A stretch of DNA of 43,768 bases from Psychrobacter sp. UBA3483. Its GTDB lineage: Bacteria > Pseudomonadota > Gammaproteobacteria > Pseudomonadales > Moraxellaceae. Positions 8,421-16,705 of this stretch are shown piece by piece. The stretch spans positions 1-43,768 of the forward strand of contig NZ_DFQS01000067.1 in the NCBI RefSeq assembly GCF_002377905.1, read 5' to 3'. A program made the position numbers and the translations under genes. Under the pieces are notes generated by a model. It was not told the origin of the DNA. It searched no databases and saw only the letters and a list, made by a program, of their open reading frames with translations. How positions within the stretch are numbered: position 1 is the stretch's first letter; every line of letters starts with the position of its first letter.

Positions 8421-9206
8421 TTAAACCAAGTTCTCTTGCATAGCCACCGTTTCTGGCGAACGTTGCCAAACATCCAATAAAAAATCGCTATCGAGCACTT
8501 TACTTTGATGGGTAAAGATGGGGGTTTTACTATCGATTTGCTGACCTTGCTTAGGGTTTGTCTGATGAGTTACTCTGTTAAATGCTTGGTTCAGATGTTG
8601 GTGTACCGTTTCACCCGTCATAGCAAAGCCATCAATGTCATAACGCCAATGACAGCAGAGTAACGTGCCACCTACCGCAAGATTTTTCTGAATCCAAGCG
8701 ATGACGGTATCAATATCATGTGCCGATAAATAATATAAAATTTCACTAATCACAATTAAATCAAAATGCGATTTTGCATTCGGTAATACGCTAGGAATGA
8801 CCCCTTGTATGACCTTTACATGCTCGACCTCTGCCAAACGCTGCTTAGCAAGATGCACCGCCTGTTTATTACCGTCGATACTGACCAAGGTCTGACAACG
8901 GCTGGCAAGTAGGGCGCTAAACACACCGTTACCGCAGCCTAACTCGATGGCATTGGTATATTTTGCTTGGGGCAACACCGCTAGACACATATCGCGTTTG
9001 CGCTTTTCATACCAGCGGGTCTGATACTGCCACGGGTCGCTATTGTCGTTGTATAAGGCATCAAAATAGCTTTCTGAATAAGTATGAGCTGACGTATCAT
9101 TTTTACTATTGTGAAAATCAGATTCAGAAGCACTCAAGTCGGTTGTAGATACCTGCGAATTACCAACCTCATGCAGTGGCGGTGTCAATTTAAGATTGTG
9201 GCTCAT
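8421..9206 (-). CDS. Class I SAM-dependent methyltransferase (NodS-like)
   Basis: Taken from the ATG at 9206, giving 261 residues. A longer frame opens at 9287, but 9206 has a gggaag Shine-Dalgarno at about 9 bases and leaves only a 17-base overlap with the gene before. The SAM-binding motif I is ELGCGNG (residues 88-94), followed by an acidic end of strand 2 (LVSIDGNK). A conserved segment ahead of it, YFDALYNDNSDPWQY, is typical of NodS-like methyltransferases, which act on chitooligosaccharide amines in rhizobia. With a PIG-L deacetylase just before it, N-methylation of a freed amine is an attractive guess, as in the NodB/NodS pair, but it is unproven. Confidence 0.85.
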   Translation of the reverse strand: MSHNLKLTPPLHEVGNSQVSTTDLSASESDFHNSKNDTSAHTYSESYFDALYNDNSDPWQYQTRWYEKRKRDMCLAVLPQAKYTNAIELGCGNGVFSALLASRCQTLVSIDGNKQAVHLAKQRLAEVEHVKVIQGVIPSVLPNAKSHFDLIVISEILYYLSAHDIDTVIAWIQKNLAVGGTLLCCHWRYDIDGFAMTGETVHQHLNQAFNRVTHQTNPKQGQQIDSKTPIFTHQSKVLDSDFLLDVWQRSPETVAMQENLV

Positions 9207-10020
9207 ATAAATAAACTTCCCAAGGTTGGCTAATTCTAGCGATGGTTTGAGCCGATAAAATAGGCGGGTTGCCCGTACTTTCATCAACGGTTATTTGGCT
9301 TTTAAAGCAGGCAATAGCCTCGGTTTTGCGCTGTAATTGCTCGGGTGTTAAGTCCACTCTGAGCGCACAGTGCCAAGGAATACGGCTGTCGGCAGGCTTT
9401 GCCCAATGCCAAGCCCAAATTAACACTTGATAACAGGCGAGCTGATGCTCTTTAGCAAATGCAGCGACCACTTGTCCTGTTGTTTCATGATCAGGATGCC
9501 CATCGTGTATAAAAGGTGTGACTAAAATATCATCAGGTTGAATAATTGCTGCTAATTTTTGGTGAAACTGTGCCCGCTCAGCAAAAACATCACCATCGGT
9601 TAGCTCTAAAGAAATACACGTCACCTGATGCGCAATACCCAACACTTCTAACGCCGCTAAGCTTTCTTGCGGACGGATAGTATCAAGCAGGCGCGGCGGA
9701 TAAATCTGCGAGTCAGGGTGACTTTGCGTGCCGTTGGTCACATGCACAAGGACGATAGAATTACCGTTGGCGACCAATTGTTGCAGCAGTCCGCCGCAGC
9801 CCAATATTTCATCGTCAGGATGCGGCGCAAATACGCAAACGCGCTGCTGCGGTGGGAAGCTTTTTGCTATCTCTAATCGAGATAAATCCTGTAGTCCTTG
9901 CCAGTTTTGCCAAGCATCGGTGCTAGTACCATCGCCTTCAATGACACGGTCACCGACAATCGGATGATCAGGCGCAAAGTTTTGTACCAGCACATCTGCT
10001 TTTGGTGTCATAGTTGCCAT
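9190..10020 (-). CDS. PIG-L (LmbE) family zinc deacetylase
   Basis: A 276-residue protein of the PIG-L/LmbE family, Zn-dependent enzymes that remove acetyl or other acyl groups from N-acetylglucosamine-containing substrates (MshB, BshB, GlcNAc-PI deacetylase). Seen directly: the metal and catalytic motif FAPHPDDEILGCGG (HPDD at 67-70) and the second motif HDGHPDHE (172-179) that supplies the third ligand. No signal peptide, so cytoplasmic. It overlaps the dehydrogenase-like gene by 13 bases and the methyltransferase by 17 bases, strong signs of one translation-coupled operon. The start has agga ahead at good spacing. The N-terminal 55 residues precede the fold and are not recognised. Confidence 0.9.
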   Translation of the reverse strand: MATMTPKADVLVQNFAPDHPIVGDRVIEGDGTSTDAWQNWQGLQDLSRLEIAKSFPPQQRVCVFAPHPDDEILGCGGLLQQLVANGNSIVLVHVTNGTQSHPDSQIYPPRLLDTIRPQESLAALEVLGIAHQVTCISLELTDGDVFAERAQFHQKLAAIIQPDDILVTPFIHDGHPDHETTGQVVAAFAKEHQLACYQVLIWAWHWAKPADSRIPWHCALRVDLTPEQLQRKTEAIACFKSQITVDESTGNPPILSAQTIARISQPWEVYLYEPQS

Positions 10021-11156
10021 ATGTTGTCCTGTTTGTCTGCCGAATCCCTGATTGCGGCGCGGTCTAAGGCGCTAGATAACTCGCCGATGCTTTGTAAATC
10101 AAAGGCACCATGACTTTGGCGAATAAAGACTGCCAAATCTGCGGTTAATCTGGCAAAGTGGGCATTGCCACAAAACGGCGCCGCCCCCAATGCTTGTCCG
10201 ACTGTTTCCATCACTTGGCGTGCTACTTGCTCAACGTTGGCGCGTAATTGACGGATAGTAAGTTCATGGTTTTGCTGCGGCTCACTCTCTATTAAGTCAG
10301 CAACATGATAAAAATACTGCTGAGTAACGGCCAATGCTGTGCTGATTTGACCCAAATACATGGCCTTATAATCATTGGGTTTATGCTGATAAGCGGTTAT
10401 TAAATAATTGGCGATGCAAGCGGCCGCGCCATACCAGCAAGCCGCAACGCCTGCCGCGCCATGCCAAAATCCTACCCGTTCTAAATACGCATTTGGCGCA
10501 CCCACGTTACTGGCCGCTACTTCATGGAACTGTATGGTCGCCGTATCAGTGGCTTGCATGCCAACCGCTTGCCAAGCATCATTATCAATATCAATGCCAG
10601 ATTGGTGCATATCTACCATCAATAGTTGCGCTTGTCCCAGCTCATCGCGATAAGTCATCAGCCCATAATCCACGAGATTAGCACCTGAGCACCATGCTTT
10701 GATACCGCTGATTTTGCCCTTTTTATAACGTACAGGATTCGGATGACCTTCGGCTGCCCAAACTGCCCATAAGCCTTGAGGCGCTTTATCGTAGCCAACT
10801 TCATGCAAAATACTTAACGCATCTAAATGCGATTCAAACCATTTTGCAATGGTTAAATCTAGGCTTGAAACGTAAGCCAGTACTTGCCATCGAATCAAGG
10901 TGTTTGAGTTATTTGAATGGCTTGTGCGTTTATTGTTTTTAGCGCTCGTCGTATGACTTGCCCTTATGACATGGCCAGTAGCACTAGCAGGGTGAGGGAT
11001 TTTGTCGCTATAGCCGATTAAAATAGTTAATATCTCACGGCGTAACTTATCGGTTATAGCCAAACCATCGATCGTTTGGTTTTCTGCGCGTATAGCGTCG
11101 TCTATAGCAGATTTTATATTTGATAATAAGGCGTTTTTGCCATCGTGCGCTAACAT
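10008..11156 (-). CDS. Acyl-CoA dehydrogenase-like flavoprotein
   Basis: A 382-residue protein related to acyl-CoA dehydrogenases. The middle beta domain is recognisable from KISGIKAWCSGANLVDYGLM and from the later GMQATDTATIQFHEVAA, which matches the family's usual middle-domain end. The C-terminal helical domain follows (residues 230-360). The canonical catalytic Glu region and the YGGxGY motif are not obvious; the corresponding part reads VGQALGAAPFCGNAHFARL, so it may be a divergent oxidase or hydroxylase-type relative and not a fatty-acid beta-oxidation enzyme. It starts 18 bases after otsA with an aggaga Shine-Dalgarno. Its place in a sugar operon argues for a special substrate. Confidence 0.75.
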   Translation of the reverse strand: MLAHDGKNALLSNIKSAIDDAIRAENQTIDGLAITDKLRREILTILIGYSDKIPHPASATGHVIRASHTTSAKNNKRTSHSNNSNTLIRWQVLAYVSSLDLTIAKWFESHLDALSILHEVGYDKAPQGLWAVWAAEGHPNPVRYKKGKISGIKAWCSGANLVDYGLMTYRDELGQAQLLMVDMHQSGIDIDNDAWQAVGMQATDTATIQFHEVAASNVGAPNAYLERVGFWHGAAGVAACWYGAAACIANYLITAYQHKPNDYKAMYLGQISTALAVTQQYFYHVADLIESEPQQNHELTIRQLRANVEQVARQVMETVGQALGAAPFCGNAHFARLTADLAVFIRQSHGAFDLQSIGELSSALDRAAIRDSADKQDNIWQL

Positions 11157-11174
11157 ACAGTCTCCTAATTATGA

Positions 11175-12833
11175 TTATGAATCAGACATTTGCACGGCAT
11201 CGAAAGCGCCATCATCTGCTGGCCGTTTTTTATTATCATATCGGCCCGTTAAATATAAATCGTCTAAAAAGCGTTGCTGCCAAGCGTATAAGTCATTTTG
11301 ATGTAGCCCTTGTAACAACGTTTGATAGCGTAACTGTCGCTCTTTTAACGGCATCGTCAGTGCCGCTTTTAACCCCTCTATCATACTAGTAGGCTGATGC
11401 GGGTCAACAATGACTGCAGCTTGCATCTGCTCAGCGGCTCCTGCATAGCGAGAAAGCATCAGTACGCCCGGATTATCAGGATTCTGAGCGGCTATGTATT
11501 CTTTAGCCACCAAATTCATACCGTCTTTTAAGGAGTTGACCCAGCCGATATCGCTTTGCCAAAATGCTGCCATCAAGGGCTCATGCTTTAATACGTTTTC
11601 GCTATATTTAATCGCTTGCCAAGTACTTGCATCAGATGAAAATTGCTGATTTATATCGCTGACCGTGTGCTTTACTTCCTTATAAAGCCTTTGATAAGTT
11701 GGCAAATCTAAACGACTAGGACAAGCGATTTGTAATAATTGCAGCGTATTTTGATAGCTTGGATAATGCTCTAAAAAGTCACGATAGGCTGAAAAACGCC
11801 TTAATAAGCCTTTTGAATAATCAATTCTATCTACCGCGATAATTTGTTGTGTCGTCGTCTTAATGGTTTTTTTGTATGCACTATGCTGGACAAAAGGCGA
11901 AGGTAAAGACGAGGCTAACTGACTGACCTGCTGCTGAATTCTCGCCACATTAATGCCAATCGGATAGGTGTTAATCAGTAAAGAATGTTGAGGTTTGAAG
12001 TTTAAATTAAGCTTTAACTGCGTCCCAGATGAGCGGTAAGAGTGAGTAAAAGGTTGATTTTTTTGCAAGATATGGATGGGTGCAAGCTCGAAATAGCTGT
12101 TCTCTACTAAGGTATCTTCACTTACATTGTCTTTTACCAAACGGTCTTTGCCTAAGCTTCCTTTTATTAGGCTGTCTTTTAAGTAATGCTGGAAAACATC
12201 AACGCAATTGGTGCGTCCTTGCTGTGTTTGGGTGCCGAGCACATCATAATGCGCCAAATGATGAATGAGCTCAGCGCTTTGCTCAAGCTGTTGCCAAAAA
12301 TCCAGCGCCACAAAAGGAATATGTAAAAAAAGCCCAATGCGATTGTTGATGCCAAGCTTTCGGCAATGATAAGCCACACTTAGAAAGTGGTAGTCATGTA
12401 CCCAGATCACATCATCAGGCTGAACGATGCTTTTTAATTGGCGAGCAAATAGCTGGTTGACCGCCTGATAGCCGGCATAATCGTCTGCTGTTTGGCTAAT
12501 AAGCGCCGTTTGCTCATGCAGTAGTGGCCACAATACATTGTTGGCAAAACCGCAATAAAAATGCTGATATTGCTGCGTGGTAAAAGCTGTGGTCATATAA
12601 GTGATTTGTGTTGTGCTGGTTTTTGCGTTGCTGCTTGCAAAAAAGCGTTGTTGAATACTGCTAAATGTATTGGCGTCGCCAGTATTATGGTCATTAATAA
12701 CTTCGCCATTCCAGCCCATCCAGACGACTGATTTTCCGATTAAGACGTCTTGCAATGCGACAGCGAGCCCGCCCGCCATAGGATGGTTATCGGGCAGTTT
12801 TACCCGATTAGATAAGACAATTAAGCGGCTCAT
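11175..12833 (-). CDS. otsA: Trehalose-6-phosphate synthase OtsA
   Basis: GT20 enzyme that joins UDP-glucose (or another NDP-glucose) to glucose-6-phosphate. Seen: LSNRVKLP (7-14), the AGGLAVAL loop (20-27), WMGWNGEV (38-45), VWVHDYHF-type motif (VHDYHF at 145-150), GLFLHIPF, RIDYSKGLLRRF and LKDGMNLVAKEYIAAQ. All are OtsA family motifs. At 552 residues it is about 75 longer than E. coli OtsA, mostly because of a polar insertion around residues 200-275, which includes five 5-residue repeats (218-242). The ATG overlaps the otsB stop by four bases (atga), so the two are translationally coupled. Essential parts seem present, so it is probably active. Confidence 0.95.
   Translation of the reverse strand: MSRLIVLSNRVKLPDNHPMAGGLAVALQDVLIGKSVVWMGWNGEVINDHNTGDANTFSSIQQRFFASSNAKTSTTQITYMTTAFTTQQYQHFYCGFANNVLWPLLHEQTALISQTADDYAGYQAVNQLFARQLKSIVQPDDVIWVHDYHFLSVAYHCRKLGINNRIGLFLHIPFVALDFWQQLEQSAELIHHLAHYDVLGTQTQQGRTNCVDVFQHYLKDSLIKGSLGKDRLVKDNVSEDTLVENSYFELAPIHILQKNQPFTHSYRSSGTQLKLNLNFKPQHSLLINTYPIGINVARIQQQVSQLASSLPSPFVQHSAYKKTIKTTTQQIIAVDRIDYSKGLLRRFSAYRDFLEHYPSYQNTLQLLQIACPSRLDLPTYQRLYKEVKHTVSDINQQFSSDASTWQAIKYSENVLKHEPLMAAFWQSDIGWVNSLKDGMNLVAKEYIAAQNPDNPGVLMLSRYAGAAEQMQAAVIVDPHQPTSMIEGLKAALTMPLKERQLRYQTLLQGLHQNDLYAWQQRFLDDLYLTGRYDNKKRPADDGAFDAVQMSDS
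12108..12182. repeat. Five 15-bp degenerate tandem repeats in otsA
   Basis: Five head-to-tail units of exactly 15 bp (12108-12122, 12123-12137, 12138-12152, 12153-12167, 12168-12182). They encode LKDSL, IKGSL, GKDRL, VKDNV and SEDTL (read on the minus strand). They keep the frame and sit in an insertion not present in standard OtsA. Confidence 0.85.
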
Positions 12834-13831
12834 ATAACAGGTCTCGTGATGTTTTTTAATGGCTGTCGGTCAGTATCTGTTGGTAGAGAAACTCGCGCTG
12901 TTGAACCAGATAAGTCGGACGATAAATGGGGACGTTGTTGGCAAAACTTTAAAAAGCTCTCGAGTAAAACTGTGACCTCAAAAATATTATTGACATAATA
13001 ATGGGCACACGTCGGTTCAGTGCTGTCATAGCCTACTTTAATACCCATACCTCTTATGAATGGTTTAAAATCCTCTCGCGGTTCGTTATTCTTTATAAAG
13101 CGACTTTTTTTTGTCATCTGCTTGTCGCCTTGTACCGCCATAAATCCTGCTTCATCGGTGATGTCATCGCCAATAAAGATGGGACAAAGCGTATGGCTGC
13201 TTTGGAGTTGTTTTAATAAGCTTAATAGTGCGCTGCCTTTGTCAGCGTCTTTGGGCGCGATTTCCCAGACATATTTACCCTGTTTTAATATCCAATCGGC
13301 ATGGCTTTTTACGATTGTTGTTATAATGCGATAAGCGATATCGGCTAAGGCGGGATTTTGTCGATAATGTAGGGCAACGGAGTAGGGCTTGTCTTCTATG
13401 ATAAAATCGTCGTAGGGCAAGCAAGAGCGGATAAGCGCTTGTTTTATAATAGCAAGCTCAGCGCTGTCGACGAATGAAACGCTCGTATTCTTATTGAAGT
13501 CGTTATCTTCAAAGTCTATTTCTAGTCCATGCGTTGCGGCGATTGGTAAGCTTAGCGGCGCCAGCATTTGCTTTGCTTCGGCTAGACTGCGCCCAGTAAC
13601 AGCAGCGATTTTGACGCCATAATCTTGTATGTTTTGTAAAAGTGTTAAAGTGGTAGCGGGGATAAAGCTGTCTTTCGGGTTCAAGGTGAAATCAGCAAGC
13701 GTGCCGTCGATATCTAAAAACAAGCAGTAGCGCTGCTGATGAGAGAGGTAATCAGCGAGGTGATTTGGCGCAATATATATAGGACATCTGATAGGGGCGC
13801 TATTTGCTGGGACGCTTCTTCCTGAAGTCAC
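12830..13831 (-). CDS. otsB: Trehalose-6-phosphate phosphatase OtsB
   Basis: HAD-superfamily phosphatase that dephosphorylates the OtsA product to trehalose. HAD motif I is LFLDIDGTLADF (DIDGT at 40-44), motif II AAVTGRS (76-82), motif III region around the VWEIAPKDADKGSAL segment (188-202), and motif IV GDDITDE (221-227). At 333 residues it is longer than E. coli OtsB (266), with about 35 extra residues at each end. The start is GTG at 13831 with aagga 6 bases ahead; an ATG immediately overlapping it (13833) is followed by a stop. It is the first gene of the six-gene operon. Promoter and repeats lie in 13832-14088. Confidence 0.95.
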   Translation of the reverse strand: MTSGRSVPANSAPIRCPIYIAPNHLADYLSHQQRYCLFLDIDGTLADFTLNPKDSFIPATTLTLLQNIQDYGVKIAAVTGRSLAEAKQMLAPLSLPIAATHGLEIDFEDNDFNKNTSVSFVDSAELAIIKQALIRSCLPYDDFIIEDKPYSVALHYRQNPALADIAYRIITTIVKSHADWILKQGKYVWEIAPKDADKGSALLSLLKQLQSSHTLCPIFIGDDITDEAGFMAVQGDKQMTKKSRFIKNNEPREDFKPFIRGMGIKVGYDSTEPTCAHYYVNNIFEVTVLLESFLKFCQQRPHLSSDLSGSTARVSLPTDTDRQPLKNITRPVI

Positions 13832-13888
13832 ATGTTATCCTTATTTTAATGTGTTATATGATGCTCTAAAACGGGTATTGTTTAATCG

Positions 13889-13944
13889 AAGTTAAGCAAT
13901 TAAAGTTAAGCAATCAAGGCTAAGCCATTAAAGTTAAGTAAATA
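13889..13944. repeat. Four 14-bp tandem repeats upstream of otsB
   Basis: Units at 13889-13902, 13903-13916, 13917-13930 and 13931-13944, consensus aagttaagcaatta, with two to four differences between units. They lie in the shared promoter region of otsB (minus) and the carboxypeptidase gene (plus). Confidence 0.85.
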
Positions 13945-13956
13945 AAAATTATTAAC

Positions 13957-13977
13957 GAAGCTTAGTAATTAAGCTTC
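13957..13977. promoter_or_regulatory. Perfect inverted repeat between divergent otsB and carboxypeptidase genes
   Basis: Eight-base arms gaagctta (13957-13964) and taagcttc (13970-13977) with a 5-base spacer. It may be an operator or an RNA hairpin; the 112-base distance to the carboxypeptidase start and 126 to otsB allow either. Confidence 0.45.
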
Positions 13978-14088
13978 CTCATAAGTTTGCCATAAAGTCC
14001 ATCCTACTACGATGGACAAAATATGGTATTTAGTATAAGTTTTTTTAGTATCTGTCTTTTAATTTACAAAAACCATTAGGAAAAGATT

Positions 14089-15216
14089 ATGCATATCAGC
14101 GCAAATTTCGATGCCGGTAATATTGAGGTTATCAATGCAGAAGATCAAACCAACATTCAATTGGCAATTCGTCCAGACGTGGGCGGCGAGTTTTTTCAGT
14201 GGTTTAACTTTCGTCTATCAGGCGAAGTTGGCGAGCAGTACGTACTCAACATTATGAATGCAGGGAAGGCCTCCTACCTTGCAGGCTGGGAGGATTATCA
14301 AGCGGTGGCTTCCTATGATCGCGAGTATTGGTTCCGTCTGCCAACCTCTTATAGGGATGGTAAGTTAACGATAACGGCAGAGCTTGCGTGCGAAAGTATT
14401 CAAATTGCGTATTTCGCTCCCTATAGCTATGAGCGTCATCAAGACTTGTTAGCGGCGGTGCAAGTGCATCCGCTCGCATGTTTAGAGCATTTGGGCGAAA
14501 CGCTTGATAAACGCGACTTAACCTTAGTAAAAGTAGGTGATGGTGATAGCAAGAAGCGCAGTATCTGGATTACGGCGCGCCAGCATCCGGGCGAGACAAT
14601 GGCTGAATGGCTGGTTGAGGGGCTATTGAACAGTTTGTTAGACGAGGATAATGCCACGGCTAAGTTGTTATTGGAAAAAGCCAATTTTTATATCGTACCG
14701 AATATGAATCCTGATGGCAGTGTGCGCGGGCATCTGCGTACCAATGCGGTAGGGACGAATCTAAACCGTGAATGGGCAAACCCAAGCTTAGAAAAAAGCC
14801 CTGAAGTATTTCATGTCATCAATAAAATGGAAGAAACGGGCGTGGACTTGTTTTATGACGTGCATGGTGATGAAGCGCTGCCGTATGTATTCCTTGCCGG
14901 CTCGCAGGGCACGCCAAGCTATAACGACCGCCTTGCCCATCTACGTGATAAATTCTCAGAAGTCTTAACATTGGCCAGTGCCGATTTTCAGTCTGAATTT
15001 GGTTATGACATTGATGCGCCGGGCACAGCAAATATGACGATTGCCACCCACTGGGTAGCCGAGCGTTTTGATTGCCTTGCCAACACTTTAGAGATGCCAT
15101 TTAAAGAGAATGCCAATTTACCTTTTGAAGATACAGGTTGGTCACCTGAGCGTTCTATTAAATTAGGGGAAGCCTCGTTAATCGCTATGCTGGCGGTCGT
15201 TGATGAGTTGCGTTAA
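14089..15216 (+). CDS. M14 family cytosolic zinc carboxypeptidase
   Basis: A 375-residue protein of the cytosolic carboxypeptidase (CCP) branch of family M14. The first 110 residues form the beta-sandwich N-domain typical of that branch (GGEFFQWFNFRLSG, YWFRLPTSY). Zinc ligands appear as ARQHPGET (H166, E169) and YDVHGDE (H259); NPDG (207-210) and NLNREW follow the family, and the catalytic Glu is probably E335 in TLEMPFK. There is no signal peptide. Eukaryotic relatives trim glutamates from tubulin; bacterial targets are unknown. It stands alone, divergent from otsB, with aggaaaag ahead of the ATG. Confidence 0.9.
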   Translation: MHISANFDAGNIEVINAEDQTNIQLAIRPDVGGEFFQWFNFRLSGEVGEQYVLNIMNAGKASYLAGWEDYQAVASYDREYWFRLPTSYRDGKLTITAELACESIQIAYFAPYSYERHQDLLAAVQVHPLACLEHLGETLDKRDLTLVKVGDGDSKKRSIWITARQHPGETMAEWLVEGLLNSLLDEDNATAKLLLEKANFYIVPNMNPDGSVRGHLRTNAVGTNLNREWANPSLEKSPEVFHVINKMEETGVDLFYDVHGDEALPYVFLAGSQGTPSYNDRLAHLRDKFSEVLTLASADFQSEFGYDIDAPGTANMTIATHWVAERFDCLANTLEMPFKENANLPFEDTGWSPERSIKLGEASLIAMLAVVDELR

Positions 15217-15277
15217 TCATAAATTTGCTGCAAGTTAATCAGATGGTTTCATGACAATAATTTAATAGTGATGGTTT

Positions 15278-15333
15278 AATTGTTTAGGGCAGGAGCTTAA
15301 ACGCTCAGTTTTTAGCTTTTGCTCTAGGCAATT
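15278..15333. terminator. Possible terminator hairpins between convergent genes
   Basis: Arms at 15278-15290 and 15321-15333 can pair over 13 bases with three G-U pairs. Inside the loop is a second short stem (gagc/gctc) followed by a T run. Together they may end the carboxypeptidase transcript and the opposing one. Weak evidence. Confidence 0.35.
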
Positions 15334-15391
15334 ACAAGGTTATTAAATGGCGGGTAGCAGTAATTTTGCATTTTTATTAAATAAATCTGTT

Positions 15392-16543
15392 TTAATCGGC
15401 TCTTGATGACTTGATAAAAAACGACATAATTAAACCACTTATCGCTAGTATAATCCTCAAAATAAATGCCGTCTGTACCCCAGCAGTTAATGACGTACTG
15501 GTTAGAGCTGGATCTGCTGGATAGGTAACATTTTTTAAGAAGTTGTTTTGTGAGGCAGACATTATTGTGATGGCAAGTGCAGTCCCAATTGAGCCAGAGA
15601 CTTGCAGTAAAGTGTTTATCAAAGCGGTGCCGTCTGGGTATAATTTTTTGGGTAGCGCATTCAATCCATGGGTCTGCATCGGCATCATGACAAATGTCGC
15701 GCCGATCATCAAACCTGAATGCAAAAATATCGCCATGGCAATTGAGGTGTCAGTGGTTACCTTTGATAGCAGCCACAGCATAATAATCATAATGATAAAG
15801 CCGGGTGTAAAGAGCCATTTAGGTCCATATTTATCATAGACACGCCCAGCAACTGGCGACAAGATGCCATTGATTGCTCCTCCTGGCATAAGGATAAGGC
15901 CTGCTGTCAGTGCTGCTAGCCCAAGCCCAATTTGTAGATATAAGGGCAACAGAATCATGCTTGATAAAATAATCATGAAAGTAGCGGAAACACTGAGTAA
16001 GGCTAAGGTAAACGTCGGATGCTTTAGCGTGCGCAAATCTAACATTGGCTTATCGAGTTTGAATTGTCTTGATGAAAACACCAAAAGAGAAAGCAGACCT
16101 ATTATAAGAGTACTAAGTACAATGGGGCTGCCCCAGCCTCGATGACCTGCGGTACTAAAGCCGTACACAATACCACCAAAACCAATGGTTGATAATAAGA
16201 TTGAAAGCACATCTATTTTAGGTTTGGTCAGCGGCGAAACGTTTTGTACAAACAGCAGTCCGTATACCAATGAAAAAACCAAAAACGGAATAAGTAGCCA
16301 AAGAATCCAATTCCAACTCAAGATCTCAATAATTAACCCTGCTGTAGCAGGCCCAATCGCCGGTGGCGCCATCATCACCAGCCCAATTAATCCCATAATC
16401 GTCCCTCTTTTATGTATCGGGAAGATGATTAATACGGTATTGAACATAAGAGGAATCAGTAAACCAGTACCGATGGCCTGAATGACGCGGCCGAGTATTA
16501 ATACTTCGAAAAGTGGATGACAAGATTGTAATCTTAACGTCAT
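15392..16543 (-). pseudogene. DHA2 (EmrB/QacA) multidrug efflux MFS transporter, N-terminally truncated
   Basis: The 383-residue frame matches the DHA2 drug:H+ antiporter family (14-helix MFS): GRVIQAIGTGLLIPLMFN is the family's motif at helix 4, and many helices follow to the end. Full-length members are around 470-500 residues, so about 90 N-terminal residues (helices 1-3) are missing. An in-frame TAA lies two codons upstream of the ATG (16547-16549) and no Shine-Dalgarno precedes it. The 126 bases before the next gene cannot hold the missing part. Probably a dead remnant after a deletion; an alternative is that a shortened protein is still made. It does not share an operon with its neighbours. 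Confidence 0.8.
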
Positions 16544-16705
16544 CTGTTAGTCAGAAGGATTCATGTATTATGCATGTATGATGATAGTGTCGTGATATCG
16601 GATCAAACGCCTAACGTATTGCTCCAAATTTAAAAATGAAAGACAGCTCCTTTTGATTATAAATATCACATGCAACATTCAATAAAAAATGATGAGAGGG
16701 TATGT

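Noticed and set aside
8397..9287. Longer methyltransferase start at 9287
   Set aside because: It would overlap the PIG-L gene by 98 bases and has no Shine-Dalgarno; 9206 is better.
14252..15100. Open frames on the minus strand inside the carboxypeptidase gene
   Set aside because: They lack start signals and protein-family features; the plus-strand gene explains the region.
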